Counted from the stretch's first letter, positions 34,897 through 45,373 are shown. The stretch: DNA of 64,000 nucleotides from an uncultured Kangiella sp. (GCA_947503345.1 CANNCW010000002.1:310001-374000), one strand, 5' to 3'. Translations and numbers: made by a program. The notes: generated by a model not told the origin, from the sequence alone.

Positions 34897-37500
34897 CTAG
34901 TTATTAGCTAAGAAGTCATTAGCGAATCTCTGAAGAACACCGCCAGCGTCGTAAATCGATACTTCTTCTGCTGTATCTAAGCGTGACTTCACGGGAATTT
35001 TTACTTGCTCGCCATTCTTTCGAGTTACAACTACCGTCATTTCTGAACTTGGACTGATTTCACCTTCAACATCAAATGTCTCGGTGCCATCAATGCCATA
35101 ATCTTTACGAGTTTCGCCATTGGTAAATTCTAATGGCAGAACGCCCATACCGATTAAGTTAGTGCGGTGAATACGTTCAAAGCCTTCGGCAACAATCACT
35201 TCTACGCCTGCTAAGCGGACGCCTTTGGCCGCCCAGTCGCGAGAAGAGCCTTGACCATAGTCTGCGCCAGCGACAATGATTAGCGGCTGTTTACGTTCCA
35301 TATAGGTCTCGATAGTTTCCCACATGCGCATTTCGGTACCGTCTGGCTCAAGACGCGCTAATGAACCCTGCTTGATATCGCCATTCTCGTCTAAAACCAT
35401 TTCATTTAATAGTTTTGGGTTCGCGAAAGTAGCACGTTGCGCCGTTAAGTGATCACCACGGTGGGTTGCGTAAGAGTTATAGTCTTCTTCTGGCAAGCCC
35501 ATCTTATCCAAGTAAGCACCTGCAGCACTCGATTTTTGGATGGCGTTCGATGGTGATAAATGATCAGTGGTAATGTTATCGCCTAATACTGCTAACGGAC
35601 GCATACCTTTCATAGTTCGCTCGCCTGCTAGTGCGCCTTCCCAATAAGGAGGACGACGAATATAGGTACTCATTTCGCGCCAGTCGTAAAGTGGATTCGA
35701 TTTTTCACCCATGTCCACTTGCACGTTGAACATTGGTTCATAAACTTTAGCGAAATGTTCTGGCTTAACACTTTGCTTAATCACAGCATTAATTTCTTCA
35801 TCAGTAGGCCAAATATCTTTCAAAGTAATTGGATTACCGTTTGCATCATGACCTAGCGGATCTTTTTCGATATCAAAACGAATCGAACCAGCAATTGCGT
35901 AAGCTACGACTAATGGTGGTGATGCTAAGAAAGCTTGATCTGCGTGAGGATGAATACGGCCATCAAAATTACGATTACCAGAAAGTACCGCGGTCGAATA
36001 TAAATCGCGGTCCAAAATTTCTTGTTTGATTTTTGGATCAAGCGCGCCACTCATACCGTTACATGAAGTACAAGCATACGCCACGACACCAAAACCTAAT
36101 TGCTCAAGTTCTGGTAATAAATTTGATTCTTCTAAATATAAAGTTACTGCTTTAGAACCAGGTGCTAATGAAGTTTTCACCCATGGCTTACGGGTTAAAC
36201 CAAGCTTGTTAGCATTACGCGCAATTAAACCCGCTGCAATCATGTTGCGTGGGTTTGAAGTATTGGTACAGCTAGTAATTGCCGCGATAATACAAGCGCC
36301 GTCAGGCATTAAACCGTCTTCTGAAGAATAATCCCCTGTAATACCTTTATCCGCTAGATCTTTTACCGCTACACGAGCGTGAGGATTTGACGGACCTGCG
36401 ATGTTCATACCCACAGCGCCTAAATCAAAGGTTAAGACACGCTCGTATTCAGCTTTAACCATATCATCAGCCCAAAGGCCTGTTTGCTTAGCGTAATTTT
36501 CAACTAACTTGACTTGATCCGCATCACGACCAGTCAGCGTTAAGTAATCAATGGTTTGTTGATCGATGTAGAACATGGCCGCGGTTGCACCAAATTCTGG
36601 AGTCATGTTTGAAATAGTTGCACGATCACCTAGCGTTAATGCATTTGCACCTTCGCCAAAGAATTCTAAATAGCTTGATACCACTTTTTCATTACGTAAG
36701 AATTCAGTTAAGGCTAAAACGATGTCGGTCGAAGTAATTCCTGGTTGCGGCTTGCCCTTCATCTCGACGCCGATAATGTCAGGAAGGCGCATATAAGAAG
36801 CACGACCAAGCATTACGCTTTCCGCTTCAAGACCACCAACACCGACTGAGATAACGCCAAGCGCATCAACCATTGGCGTGTGGCTATCAGTACCAACTAA
36901 AGTATCAGGGAAAGCAACAGACTTTCCGTCTTTGTCCTCCTTAATCTGAACTACCGGTGACATACGCTCCAAGTTAATTTGGTGCATGATGCCATTACCA
37001 GGTGGTACTACGTTTACATTTTTAAATGCTGTTTTACACCAGTTGATAAAGTGAAAACGGTCTTCGTTACGACGATCTTCAATCGCACGATTTTTCTCGA
37101 AAGCATTTTCTTCGTAACCCGCGTGCTCTACTGCTAACGAATGGTCAACAATTAATTGCGTAGGCACTACAGGATTAATCTGCGCAGGATCACCGCCTTT
37201 CTCTGCAATCGCATCACGCAAACCTGCTAAATCAACAAAAGCGGTTTGCCCTAAAATATCGTGACAAACTACCCGCGCTGGAAACCATGGAAAATCCAAA
37301 TCAGTTTTACGGTAAATAATTTGCTTTAGTGAGTCAGTTAATGTCTCAGGACTGCAACGACGCACTAAGTTTTCGGCCAATACTTTTGAAGTGTATGGAA
37401 GCTTGTCATAGGAGCCAGGCTCAATTGCTTCAATCGCTTCGCGGGTATCGAAATAATCTAAATTGCTGTTTGGTAATGCTTTACGGTAATTGGTGTTCAT
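34897..37500 (-). CDS. acnD: Fe/S-dependent 2-methylcitrate dehydratase AcnD
   Basis: 867 residues, the AcnD length. It dehydrates (2S,3S)-2-methylcitrate to 2-methylaconitate in propionate breakdown. Aconitase-family motifs are visible: GTDSHTPMVDALGVISVGVGG, the cluster ligands in IAAITSCTNTSNPRNM and VAYACTSCNGMSG, and the swivelling-domain GADYGQGSSRDWAAKG. The presence of PrpF next door separates it from AcnA and from PrpD. It is preceded in the operon by prpC with repeats in the gap. Confidence 0.95.
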   Translation of the reverse strand: MNTNYRKALPNSNLDYFDTREAIEAIEPGSYDKLPYTSKVLAENLVRRCSPETLTDSLKQIIYRKTDLDFPWFPARVVCHDILGQTAFVDLAGLRDAIAEKGGDPAQINPVVPTQLIVDHSLAVEHAGYEENAFEKNRAIEDRRNEDRFHFINWCKTAFKNVNVVPPGNGIMHQINLERMSPVVQIKEDKDGKSVAFPDTLVGTDSHTPMVDALGVISVGVGGLEAESVMLGRASYMRLPDIIGVEMKGKPQPGITSTDIVLALTEFLRNEKVVSSYLEFFGEGANALTLGDRATISNMTPEFGATAAMFYIDQQTIDYLTLTGRDADQVKLVENYAKQTGLWADDMVKAEYERVLTFDLGAVGMNIAGPSNPHARVAVKDLADKGITGDYSSEDGLMPDGACIIAAITSCTNTSNPRNMIAAGLIARNANKLGLTRKPWVKTSLAPGSKAVTLYLEESNLLPELEQLGFGVVAYACTSCNGMSGALDPKIKQEILDRDLYSTAVLSGNRNFDGRIHPHADQAFLASPPLVVAYAIAGSIRFDIEKDPLGHDANGNPITLKDIWPTDEEINAVIKQSVKPEHFAKVYEPMFNVQVDMGEKSNPLYDWREMSTYIRRPPYWEGALAGERTMKGMRPLAVLGDNITTDHLSPSNAIQKSSAAGAYLDKMGLPEEDYNSYATHRGDHLTAQRATFANPKLLNEMVLDENGDIKQGSLARLEPDGTEMRMWETIETYMERKQPLIIVAGADYGQGSSRDWAAKGVRLAGVEVIVAEGFERIHRTNLIGMGVLPLEFTNGETRKDYGIDGTETFDVEGEISPSSEMTVVVTRKNGEQVKIPVKSRLDTAEEVSIYDAGGVLQRFANDFLANN

Positions 37501-37511
37501 ATTTTCTTTCC

Positions 37512-37581
37512 GTCATTCCCGCTTAGGCGAGAACCTTTCTGAATTGCTTGTAGAATGGATTCCCGCCTGCGCGGGAATGAC
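37512..37581. repeat. dRS3-like palindrome pair between acnD and prpC
   Basis: The left unit is degenerate (37515-37534, ATTCCCGCTTAGGCGAGAAC) and the right is perfect (37559-37578, ATTCCCGCCTGCGCGGGAAT). The ends GTCATTCCCG and CGGGAATGAC are inverted, giving a 70-bp element like those at 29919-29994 and 59439-59512. Confidence 0.75.
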
Positions 37582-37624
37582 ATAAATGACTTAAAAATGA
37601 ATTTTTAGCTTTAAGAGCAAGGCT

Positions 37625-37683
37625 TGAAGCGAATTTGTAGAGGGAGTTTACTTTTAGTAAATGACCAATATAAATTCGCTTCA
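37625..37683. repeat. Nested inverted repeat in the prpC-acnD gap
   Basis: Outer arms TGAAGCGAATTT (37625-37636) and AAATTCGCTTCA (37672-37683) are perfect 12-mers. Inside lies a second hairpin TTTACTTTTAGTAAA. The structure could fold in the prp mRNA. It is unlike the dRS3-type units next to it. Confidence 0.65.
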
Positions 37684-37714
37684 TAACGCAGCTATTAATG
37701 CTAAAAAACATTTT

Positions 37715-38863
37715 TTATCTATCTGCTAAAGGAACAAACTTTTGATCATCAGGACCATGATAGTTAGCTGAAGGACGAATAATCTTACCGTCCACTCTTT
37801 GCTCCATTACGTGCGCTGCCCAACCAGTAATACGTGAGCAAACAAAGATAGGCGTAAACATTGAAGTTGGGATGCCCATTTTGTTGTAAGAAACCGCTGA
37901 GAACCAATCTAAGTTCGGGAACATTTTCTTTTCGTCCCACATGATGGTTTCTAAACGCTCCGCAACGTCATATAACTTCATGTCGCCCTGCTCTTCAGAA
38001 AGCTCTTTTGCCACTTGTTTAATCACTTCGTTACGAGGATCAGAAACGGTATAAACTGGGTGACCGAAACCAATCACGATTTCTTTACGCGCTAAACGCT
38101 CTTTAATATCTGTTTCAGCGTGATCTGCTGAGTCATAACGCATTTGGATATCTAAAGCGACTTCGTTTGCACCACCGTGCTTAGGACCACGCAATGCACC
38201 GATACCACCACAAATTGCAGAATACATATCTGAGCCTGTACCTGTGATAACGCGGCTTGTGAAAGTAGAAGCGTTGAACTCATGCTCAGCGTATAAGTTT
38301 AATGAAATTTGCATCGCACGAACCCAAGAATCTGGGCAAGATTCGCCATGCAATAAATGTAAGAAGTGACCCGCGATTGAGTCTTCGTCAGTCTCTAAAT
38401 CAATGCAAACGCCATTGTGCGAGAAGTGATACCAGTACAATAACATTGAAGGGAAAGAAGCCATTAAGCGATCAGAAATATCTTTCGCTTCGTTCATTGG
38501 CTGGCTCTCTCTTTCAGGGAGAACAGTGCCCAACATTGAACAACCCGTACGCAATACATCCATTGGGTGTGCATTTGCTGGAATTAATTCTAAAGCGTCT
38601 TGAACTAATGCTGGTAAACCACGAAGTGCTTTCAGTTTGCGCTTATAATTTTTTAATTCCGCAGCGTTTGGTAACTTGCCGTGAATTAAAAGATGTGCAA
38701 CTTCTTCAAACTCAGCGTTTGCTGCTAAATCTAAAATATCGTAACCGCGATAACTTAAATCGTTACCCGTACGGCCTACGGTACATAATTCTGTGTTACC
38801 TGCAGCAACACCTGAAAGTGCTACTGATTTTTTTGGCTTTGGTAGTTTCTGTTCAGACATCAT
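37715..38863 (-). CDS. prpC: 2-methylcitrate synthase PrpC
   Basis: 382 residues. Condenses propionyl-CoA with oxaloacetate to 2-methylcitrate. Citrate-synthase-family motifs: [15 protein letters not shown], the His-containing [45 protein letters not shown] and the C-terminal [16 protein letters not shown]. The short length and the location next to prpB identify PrpC rather than GltA. The start may be 38863 or 38860 (two Met codons); GGAGTTA precedes. A 77-bp palindromic element lies in the 127-base gap to prpB. Confidence 0.95.
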   Translation of the reverse strand: MMSEQKLPKPKKSVALSGVAAGNTELCTVGRTGNDLSYRGYDILDLAANAEFEEVAHLLIHGKLPNAAELKNYKRKLKALRGLPALVQDALELIPANAHPMDVLRTGCSMLGTVLPERESQPMNEAKDISDRLMASFPSMLLYWYHFSHNGVCIDLETDEDSIAGHFLHLLHGESCPDSWVRAMQISLNLYAEHEFNASTFTSRVITGTGSDMYSAICGGIGALRGPKHGGANEVALDIQMRYDSADHAETDIKERLARKEIVIGFGHPVYTVSDPRNEVIKQVAKELSEEQGDMKLYDVAERLETIMWDEKKMFPNLDWFSAVSYNKMGIPTSMFTPIFVCSRITGWAAHVMEQRVDGKIIRPSANYHGPDDQKFVPLADR

Positions 38864-38896
38864 TAACTCCTAAATAAAATTCTTTCAATTTTTTCT

Positions 38897-38973
38897 GTCA
38901 TTGCGAGCGAGGAACGAGCGCGGCAATCTGCTAAGCTGTAAGAGATTGCTTCGTCATGCTTCCTCGCAATGAC
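38897..38973. repeat. 77-bp GTCATTGCGAG inverted-repeat element between prpC and prpB
   Basis: Perfect 11-bp ends GTCATTGCGAG and CTCGCAATGAC with further imperfect pairing inward (GCAATCT/AGATTGC). It differs from the dRS3-like family in the other gaps but resembles a widely scattered type of bacterial palindrome. Confidence 0.75.
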
Positions 38974-38990
38974 GGATTGTTTTTCGTCGC

Positions 38991-39869
38991 TTATTTCTCT
39001 TTACCTTCAGAGAATAAGCTATCTAATTTTTGCTCGTACTCGTGATAACCCAAGTGCGCATATAACTCTTCGCGAGTTTGCATAATATCCACAACATCGC
39101 GTTGATGACCATTGGCTAATACTGACTTATAAAAAGTTTCAGCTGCGCGATTCATTGCGCGGTAAGCACCACAACAATATAAAACGATATCAACACCTAC
39201 ATCGCCTAACTCTTCGCAAGAGAATAATGGCGTCGCACCGAACTCAGTAATGTTCGCTAAAATTGGGGCATCAACTTGTGATTTGAAAGTTTTGTAATCT
39301 TCAAGGGTACGCATTGCTTCTGGGAAAATCATATCAGCACCCGCTTCTAAACAAGCGTTAGCGCGATCGACTGCTGACTGCATACCTTCAACGGCAAGCG
39401 CATCAGTGCGCGCCATAATGACAAAGTTTTCATCGGTGCGCGCATCTACTGCAGACTTAATGCGATCAACCATTTCTTGCTGCGAAACAATTTCTTTACC
39501 CGGTCTATGACCACAACGTTTAGTCGCTACTTGATCTTCCATATGGAAACCTGCGGCACCTGACTTAATCAAAGCACGGGTAGTGCGAGCAATGTTGAAA
39601 GTTCCACCAAAACCAGTATCAATATCAACGATTAATGGCAAAGAACAAACGTCAGTAATACGACGAATATCTACCAATAAATCTTCCGCAGTAGAAATAC
39701 CTAAATCAGGCATACCCAAAGAGTTAGCAGCAACGCCACCACCAGAAAGATACACTGCTTTATGCCCTACCGCTTCTGCCATACGCGCTGCGTAAGCAGT
39801 AATAGTACCCATTAATTGTAACGGATGATTTTCAGCAACCGCTTGACGAAATTTTAAACCTGCACTCAT
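38991..39869 (-). CDS. prpB: 2-methylisocitrate lyase PrpB
   Basis: 292 residues. Cleaves 2-methylisocitrate to pyruvate and succinate. Isocitrate-lyase-superfamily motifs: [11 protein letters not shown], the catalytic loop [13 protein letters not shown] (Cys in the position of KKCGH), [12 protein letters not shown] and [11 protein letters not shown]. It starts 3 bases after the stop of the Cys-rich gene and is part of the propionate operon. Confidence 0.95.
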   Translation of the reverse strand: MSAGLKFRQAVAENHPLQLMGTITAYAARMAEAVGHKAVYLSGGGVAANSLGMPDLGISTAEDLLVDIRRITDVCSLPLIVDIDTGFGGTFNIARTTRALIKSGAAGFHMEDQVATKRCGHRPGKEIVSQQEMVDRIKSAVDARTDENFVIMARTDALAVEGMQSAVDRANACLEAGADMIFPEAMRTLEDYKTFKSQVDAPILANITEFGATPLFSCEELGDVGVDIVLYCCGAYRAMNRAAETFYKSVLANGHQRDVVDIMQTREELYAHLGYHEYEQKLDSLFSEGKEK

Positions 39870-39872
39870 AAA

Positions 39873-40130
39873 TTAACCTTCATTTGTAATCGGCCATGGC
39901 CTAATTTGATTTTTAATTTGATCTTCTAAAGACCAGTTTTGCGGTCTGCGCTTTTTAACAAACCAGTTGCATCCTTTTGCAACCCACTTTTCATAATGAT
40001 CAATATTGTCGTCATAACCGTACTCACATCCGCAACAGGCACAAATTAAAAACGATTCTCGTAACTCTTGATAATCCTCGAATCCATATTCATCATCAAA
40101 ACCACATACAGGGCATATATCAACTGTCAT
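39873..40130 (-). CDS. Small cysteine-rich (CPCC-like, zinc-ribbon-like) protein
   Basis: 85 residues. The N-terminus has CPVCGFDDEYGFEDYQE, then ICACCGCEYGYDDN: Cys6, 9, 30, 32, 33 and 35. This suggests a metal-binding ribbon, as in the bacterial CPCC family. The rest is acidic and Trp-rich. The ATG directly follows the fumarase stop (no gap) and prpB starts 3 bases after its own stop, so it is translated inside the operon. Its function is unknown; a role in iron-sulfur or zinc handling for the [4Fe-4S] fumarase and AcnD is only an idea. Confidence 0.7.
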   Translation of the reverse strand: MTVDICPVCGFDDEYGFEDYQELRESFLICACCGCEYGYDDNIDHYEKWVAKGCNWFVKKRRPQNWSLEDQIKNQIRPWPITNEG

Positions 40131-41645
40131 TTATTTATCTAACTTAACTTTCCAAATTGCTGGGCCAGTTTTATGCACTGACTCGCCTTGTGAATCCACG
40201 GCCACCGTTACTGGCATATCTTCTACATCAAATTCGTAAACCGCTTCCATTCCTAATTCTGGGAAAGCGACAACTTTTGAATCTTTAATCGCTTTTGATA
40301 CTAAATAAGCAGCACCGCCCACAGCCATTAAATAAGTGGATTGATGCTTCTTAATCGATTCAATCGCAACATCGCCACGTTCAGCTTTACCAATCATGCC
40401 AAGTAAACCTGTTTGCTCTAACATCATGTCAGTAAACTTATCCATACGAGTAGCCGTTGTAGGTCCTGCAGGGCCAACAGCTTCATCGCCTACCGCATCA
40501 ACTGGACCTACGTAATAGATAAAACGATTTTTGAAATCTAATCCTTCCGGCAAACCTTCACCTGAATCTAATAAATCTTTAATGCGCTTATGGGCAGCAT
40601 CACGACCCGTTAAAATTTTACCGTTAAGCAGTAACACGTCGCCCGGCTTCCAGCTGGCTACTTCTTCTTTAGTGATATTGTTGATATCAACACGCTTAGC
40701 ATCTTCAGAAGCTTCGTAGTCCATCGCAGGCCAATCTTCAATTGAAGGTGGCGTTAATTTCGCAGGGCCATTACCGTCTAGTGTGAAATGGATATGACGC
40801 GTAGCTGCACAATTTGGGATCATGGCTACAGGTTTAGAAGCTGCGTGCGTTGGCCAGTCGTTAATCTTAACGTCCATAACCGTAGTCACACCGCCAAGAC
40901 CTTGGGCGCCAATACCTAACTTATTGACCGCTTCGTAAATTTCAATACGCAATTTTTCTACGCGATTTTGCGGGCCACGTTTTAGCAACTCTTGCATATC
41001 AATCGGATCCATCAAGGATTCTTTAGCTAGTAGCATGGCTTTTTCTGCAGTACCACCAACACCGATACCCAAAATGCCAGGTGGACACCAGCCAGCCCCC
41101 ATCTTTGGTACTGTCTCGACTACCCAATCTACTATTGAATCCGAAGGATTTAGCATGACAAATTTTGATTTATTCTCCGAACCGCCACCTTTTGCTGCAA
41201 CGGTTACATCAACTTTATCGCCCTTAACCATCTTGATATGAACCACTGATGGCGTATTGTCTTTTGAATTGGTGCGTTTTCCCGCAGGATCTAACAATAC
41301 AGAAGCTCGAAGTGGATTCTCTGGATTTAGATAAGCTCGACGAACGCCCTCATCCACCATCTCTTGTACCGTCATCTCACTATCGCCAGTATCAAATCGG
41401 GCATCCATACCAATTTCAACAATCGCCATCGCAATACCGGTATCTTGGCAAACCGGTCTATGACCCATCGCTGACATACGCGAATTGACTAAGATTTGCT
41501 TCATAGCATCTTTTGCCGCTGGGCTTTCTTCCTTATCAAAAGCTGCAGTCATGGCTTGGACAAAATCTTTTGGGTGGTAATATGAAATATATTGGAAAGC
41601 GTCTGCTACGCTTTCGATAAAGTCTTCGGCTTTGATGGTCGCCAT
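40131..41645 (-). CDS. Class I fumarate hydratase, [4Fe-4S] dependent
   Basis: 504 residues, FumA/FumB type. Visible: RPVCQDTGIAMAIVEIG (cluster Cys), KGGGSENKSKFVML, GAGWCPPGILGIGVGGTAEKAM (cluster Cys), PNCAATRHIHFTLDG, and the C-terminal beta-domain GPVDAVGDEAVGPAGPTTATRMDKFTD. Converts fumarate to malate. As the first gene of the block leading to prpB, prpC and acnD it can carry succinate-derived fumarate from propionate breakdown to malate and oxaloacetate, the acceptor of PrpC. The 232-base gap to pabB must contain divergent promoters. Confidence 0.93.
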   Translation of the reverse strand: MATIKAEDFIESVADAFQYISYYHPKDFVQAMTAAFDKEESPAAKDAMKQILVNSRMSAMGHRPVCQDTGIAMAIVEIGMDARFDTGDSEMTVQEMVDEGVRRAYLNPENPLRASVLLDPAGKRTNSKDNTPSVVHIKMVKGDKVDVTVAAKGGGSENKSKFVMLNPSDSIVDWVVETVPKMGAGWCPPGILGIGVGGTAEKAMLLAKESLMDPIDMQELLKRGPQNRVEKLRIEIYEAVNKLGIGAQGLGGVTTVMDVKINDWPTHAASKPVAMIPNCAATRHIHFTLDGNGPAKLTPPSIEDWPAMDYEASEDAKRVDINNITKEEVASWKPGDVLLLNGKILTGRDAAHKRIKDLLDSGEGLPEGLDFKNRFIYYVGPVDAVGDEAVGPAGPTTATRMDKFTDMMLEQTGLLGMIGKAERGDVAIESIKKHQSTYLMAVGGAAYLVSKAIKDSKVVAFPELGMEAVYEFDVEDMPVTVAVDSQGESVHKTGPAIWKVKLDK

Positions 41646-41877
41646 ACGATATTCTCCAAAATTGCTGCGCTTATTAATAAACTTTTGCCTTGTCTAAATT
41701 GCGCCCGCTAATTTTTCTATGTTGCTGCCTTTGGGGAGTATTTCTATACAACAACAATGAAAGTCTCTAAAATCAGCCCATAAGTATAACTGCTCGATCA
41801 GGCGTTTCCCAAATTTTACAGGGCATTAATTACAAGATCGGGTACTTTTGACGCTTTTTTGAACAATTCAGGCAGGA

Positions 41878-43293
41878 ATGACTAATTTACCACCACAATT
41901 CATAGAGTTTCCTTATCGCGACCCAGCCAAAGTTCGTCAGTTATTTGGCTATTTTGCCGATGAAGAGTGGGCGCTGTTACTCGATAGTGGTAAAACCATT
42001 CATCAAGCCGCTAAATTCGACCTGATTTTCGCCCGTCCTAAAGCTCATATCAATTTTCAAAATGATAAGTGCCAATTATCGGGTTTTGACTTTGCGCTTA
42101 GTCATAAACCCTTCAAGGATTTACGCCAGTTCTATCAAGCAGGTCTGAAAAACTATCAGCCTTTGCCCGAACAATTTGCTCACTTACCTTTTCATGGCGG
42201 TATCGCCGGCTATTGCAGTTATGATCTTGGCCGCTCGATTGAGAATTTGCCCACTTTGGCTGAATCGGATATTAAATTACCTGAGATGGCTTTTGGTTTG
42301 TATCAATGGGCATTTATTAGTGACCACATAGCCAAGAAGTCCTATTTATTAAAGTTCTGTGATATGAACTTCAACCAATGGGAAGAACTTATTAATGAAT
42401 TTAAAGATTATGAAAAAAGAGCTGGCGCGCCGAAATATCCAAGCTTTGAGTTAAGCTCTAACTGGTTGTCCAATATGGATGAGCAAGGCTATAAAGATCG
42501 TTTTGAGAAAGTACATAATTACATTCATGCTGGGGATTGTTATCAAGTTAATCTAGCGCAAAGATTTGCGGCAAGTTTTACAGGCCACCCTTGGAACGCT
42601 TATTTAAATTTAACCGAACATAATCAAGCGCCCTTTTCTGCCTACATGAATCTAGGTGAGCAACAGATTTTATCTTTATCACCTGAGCGGTTTATTCAAG
42701 TTGAACAAAGCGGTCCAAAAAGCCATGTAATTACCCAGCCGATAAAAGGTACTCGTCCGCGCTCACAAGATCCGGTTGAGGATAAAGAGTTATCTGACGA
42801 ACTTTTATCTAGCGAAAAGGATCGAGCCGAAAACTTAATGATTGTGGATTTGCTACGTAATGATATTGGGCGAACCGCAGAATTTGGTTCTGTAAAAGTT
42901 TCCAAATTATTTGAGCTACAAAGTTTTATTTCGGTACATCATTTAGTTAGCACCATTGAGGCTGATTTAGCCGAAGGCAAAGACGGTTTTGATTTATTAG
43001 AAAACTGTTTTCCTGGCGGCTCTATTACTGGCGCCCCAAAAATTCGTGCCATGGAAATTATTGAAGAGTTAGAACCTCATCGTCGCAGTATCTATTGCGG
43101 CTCAGTTTTATACTATGATTTCAGGGGTTTTTTAGACTCCAGCATTACCATTCGAACCTTAGTCGCAGAAAATCAAAATATCTACGCTTGGGGTGGCGGT
43201 GGTCTAGTTGCGGACTCAGAAGCCGATAGTGAATACCAAGAAACATATCATAAGTTGAGTCGAATTTTGCCAGTGCTAACACCTGATGATTGA
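41878..43293 (+). CDS. pabB: Aminodeoxychorismate synthase component I PabB
   Basis: 471 residues. Adds ammonia to chorismate to form 4-amino-4-deoxychorismate for folate synthesis. Chorismate-binding motifs: CYQVNLAQRFAASF, TQPIKGTRPRS (PIKGT, with the Lys seen in PabB rather than the Ala of TrpE), RAENLMIVDLLRNDIG, and GGSITGAPKIRAMEIIEELEP. The length and the PIKGT motif favour PabB over TrpE. It overlaps the downstream Nudix gene by 8 bases (ATGATTGA). Confidence 0.92.
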   Translation: MTNLPPQFIEFPYRDPAKVRQLFGYFADEEWALLLDSGKTIHQAAKFDLIFARPKAHINFQNDKCQLSGFDFALSHKPFKDLRQFYQAGLKNYQPLPEQFAHLPFHGGIAGYCSYDLGRSIENLPTLAESDIKLPEMAFGLYQWAFISDHIAKKSYLLKFCDMNFNQWEELINEFKDYEKRAGAPKYPSFELSSNWLSNMDEQGYKDRFEKVHNYIHAGDCYQVNLAQRFAASFTGHPWNAYLNLTEHNQAPFSAYMNLGEQQILSLSPERFIQVEQSGPKSHVITQPIKGTRPRSQDPVEDKELSDELLSSEKDRAENLMIVDLLRNDIGRTAEFGSVKVSKLFELQSFISVHHLVSTIEADLAEGKDGFDLLENCFPGGSITGAPKIRAMEIIEELEPHRRSIYCGSVLYYDFRGFLDSSITIRTLVAENQNIYAWGGGGLVADSEADSEYQETYHKLSRILPVLTPDD

Positions 43294-43843
43294 TATTCAA
43301 AAAATAATAACTGCATTGGACGAAACAAATCATCGTGAACCAAAAGTTGCGAAATTACAGCCGAGTGCTGTTTTAGTTCCCATTATTGAACGTCCCACAG
43401 GCTTACAACTGCTTTTAACTAAACGCGCAGAACATTTAAAACACCATCCGGGGCAAATAAGTTTTCCTGGTGGCCGTATGGATGACACAGATAGCTCTTT
43501 AATTGAAACAGCCTTACGCGAAACCCATGAGGAAGTTGGGATTCCCAATAACAAAGTTGAAATTATTGGAAAGCTAGAGCTACAACCCACTATTACTCAA
43601 TTTATGATTCAGCCCATTGTAGGGATTGTCGACTCAGATTATGATTTAACTATTAGTTATGATGAAGTTGACGAAGCTTTTGAAGTGCCTCTAGATTTTT
43701 TATTCAATAAGAAGAATCAAAAGAAAAGTTACCGTGAATATAACGGTTTTAAATTTCCTGTCTATTCTATGCCCTATCAAGATTGGAACATTTGGGGAGC
43801 AACCGCTCAAATTATTGTCAATTTTTCAAAATTGCTTAAATAA
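43286..43843 (+). CDS. CoA-type Nudix hydrolase (NudL/YeaB-like)
   Basis: 185 residues. The Nudix box is visible (GGRMDDTDSSLIETALRETH then EEVGI), preceded by the coenzyme-A-specific NuCoA motif LLTKRAEHLKHHPGQISFPG. The family splits CoA and acyl-CoA into phosphopantetheine and adenosine-3',5'-bisphosphate. Translationally coupled to pabB; the same pairing occurs in other gammaproteobacteria. Confidence 0.9.
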   Translation: MIDIQKIITALDETNHREPKVAKLQPSAVLVPIIERPTGLQLLLTKRAEHLKHHPGQISFPGGRMDDTDSSLIETALRETHEEVGIPNNKVEIIGKLELQPTITQFMIQPIVGIVDSDYDLTISYDEVDEAFEVPLDFLFNKKNQKKSYREYNGFKFPVYSMPYQDWNIWGATAQIIVNFSKLLK

Positions 43844-43931
43844 TTTCGTGCTGGTCAGATTAGCTATTGCTAGTCAGACTGATCATTTCTCAGTACAATT
43901 TCCTTAACGAAACAATAAAGAGAATAAACCA

Positions 43932-45308
43932 TTGGCAATTAGTGTTTTTGATATGTTCAGTATCGGGATTGGCCCTTCCAGCTCCCATACCGTTGGTCCT
44001 ATGCGAGCGGCGCGTCGCTTTGTAGAAGGCTTATCACGCGATCATTTGTTGGATGATACCGTTAGAGTGGTTAGCGAGCTTTATGGCTCCCTAGGTGCTA
44101 CGGGCAAAGGGCACGGTTCAGATAAAGCCGTGCTATTAGGACTTGAAGGAGAACGTCCTGATAAAGTTGATCCAGATATTATTCCTGAGCGTTTAGAAAG
44201 CATCCGAGCTAACCATAAAATATCGTTGAATAAAACCCATGAGATTTCTTTCAATGAAGCGGAAGATTTAATTCTTTATAAAAAGAAAAGCCTGCCAAAA
44301 CACGCTAATGGTATGATTTTCAATGCTTACGATTCTGAAGGCAATTTACTAGCTAGCAAAACTTATTACTCTGTTGGCGGCGGTTTTGTAGTTAATGATG
44401 ACTTAGACGCTGACACTCCGATCATGGAAGATAAGACTCAAGTTAAATATCCTTTTACTAGCGCTGAAGAATTAATTGGTCACTGCAAAGAAAACGGTAT
44501 CAAAATTTCCACTTTGATGATGGAAAACGAAAAAGCTTGGCGTAGCGAAAAAGAAACTCGTGAGAAACTTTTACACATTTGGCGCGTCATGAAAAACTGC
44601 ATTAAGCGCGGTTGTGATCGGGAAGGCATTTTACCAGGCGGTTTAAAAGTAAAACGTCGAGCTCATGGAATATACATGAAATTAAAGTCCGATCCTCATA
44701 GTACTACGGATACATTATCCGCTATGGACTGGGTTGATTTGTATGCTTTGGCTGTGAACGAAGAAAACGCTGCGGGCGGACAAGTCGTAACTGCACCAAC
44801 CAATGGCGCCGCAGGTATTATTCCAGCGGTCTTGTTTTATTACATGAAATTTAAGCATGGTGCCGATGAAGAAGGCGTCATTGATTTTCTATTAACGGCT
44901 GCAGCAATTGGTATCTTATATAAACTAAACGCTTCTATCTCAGGCGCTGAAGTTGGTTGCCAGGGTGAAGTTGGAGTTGCTTGTTCAATGGCAGCCGGCG
45001 CTTTAACCGAAGTGTTAGGCGGAACACCCGAACAAGTAGAAAATGCTGCAGAAATAGGTATGGAACATAACCTTGGTTTAACTTGTGATCCAGTTGGTGG
45101 CTTGGTTCAAGTTCCGTGTATCGAGCGAAACGCTATGGCATCAGTAAAGGCCATCAATGCATGTCGTTTAGCTTTACGCGGGGATGGTGAACACAAAGTT
45201 TCTCTGGATAAAGTTATCAAGACCATGTGGGATACAGGTATGGATATGCGAGAAAAATATAAGGAAACAGCTCGAGGCGGGCTCGCGGTTCATATCATTG
45301 AATGTTAA
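43932..45308 (+). CDS. sdaA: L-serine dehydratase SdaA, iron-sulfur type
   Basis: 458 residues, TTG start at 43932 (the next in-frame Met is residue 8 and would cut into the conserved N-terminus). It begins [20 protein letters not shown] like E. coli SdaA and contains the cluster cysteines in [16 protein letters not shown] and [14 protein letters not shown]. Deaminates L-serine to pyruvate and ammonia, in the cytoplasm. Upstream AAAGAGA is the ribosome site. Separated by about 88 bases from the Nudix gene. Confidence 0.94.
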   Translation: MAISVFDMFSIGIGPSSSHTVGPMRAARRFVEGLSRDHLLDDTVRVVSELYGSLGATGKGHGSDKAVLLGLEGERPDKVDPDIIPERLESIRANHKISLNKTHEISFNEAEDLILYKKKSLPKHANGMIFNAYDSEGNLLASKTYYSVGGGFVVNDDLDADTPIMEDKTQVKYPFTSAEELIGHCKENGIKISTLMMENEKAWRSEKETREKLLHIWRVMKNCIKRGCDREGILPGGLKVKRRAHGIYMKLKSDPHSTTDTLSAMDWVDLYALAVNEENAAGGQVVTAPTNGAAGIIPAVLFYYMKFKHGADEEGVIDFLLTAAAIGILYKLNASISGAEVGCQGEVGVACSMAAGALTEVLGGTPEQVENAAEIGMEHNLGLTCDPVGGLVQVPCIERNAMASVKAINACRLALRGDGEHKVSLDKVIKTMWDTGMDMREKYKETARGGLAVHIIEC

Positions 45309-45373
45309 TTAAGTATTGTTTTTAATCTTCACCTTAGATTAAACTGATAACAACTCGTTAAAAGGATTTAACT

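Noticed and set aside
37523..37711. 62-residue reading between prpC and acnD
   Set aside because: It consists of palindrome DNA and the nested repeat; no Shine-Dalgarno and no protein features.
41646..41877. Possible riboswitch or leader between fumarase and pabB
   Set aside because: No recognisable structured leader; only divergent promoter regions are expected.
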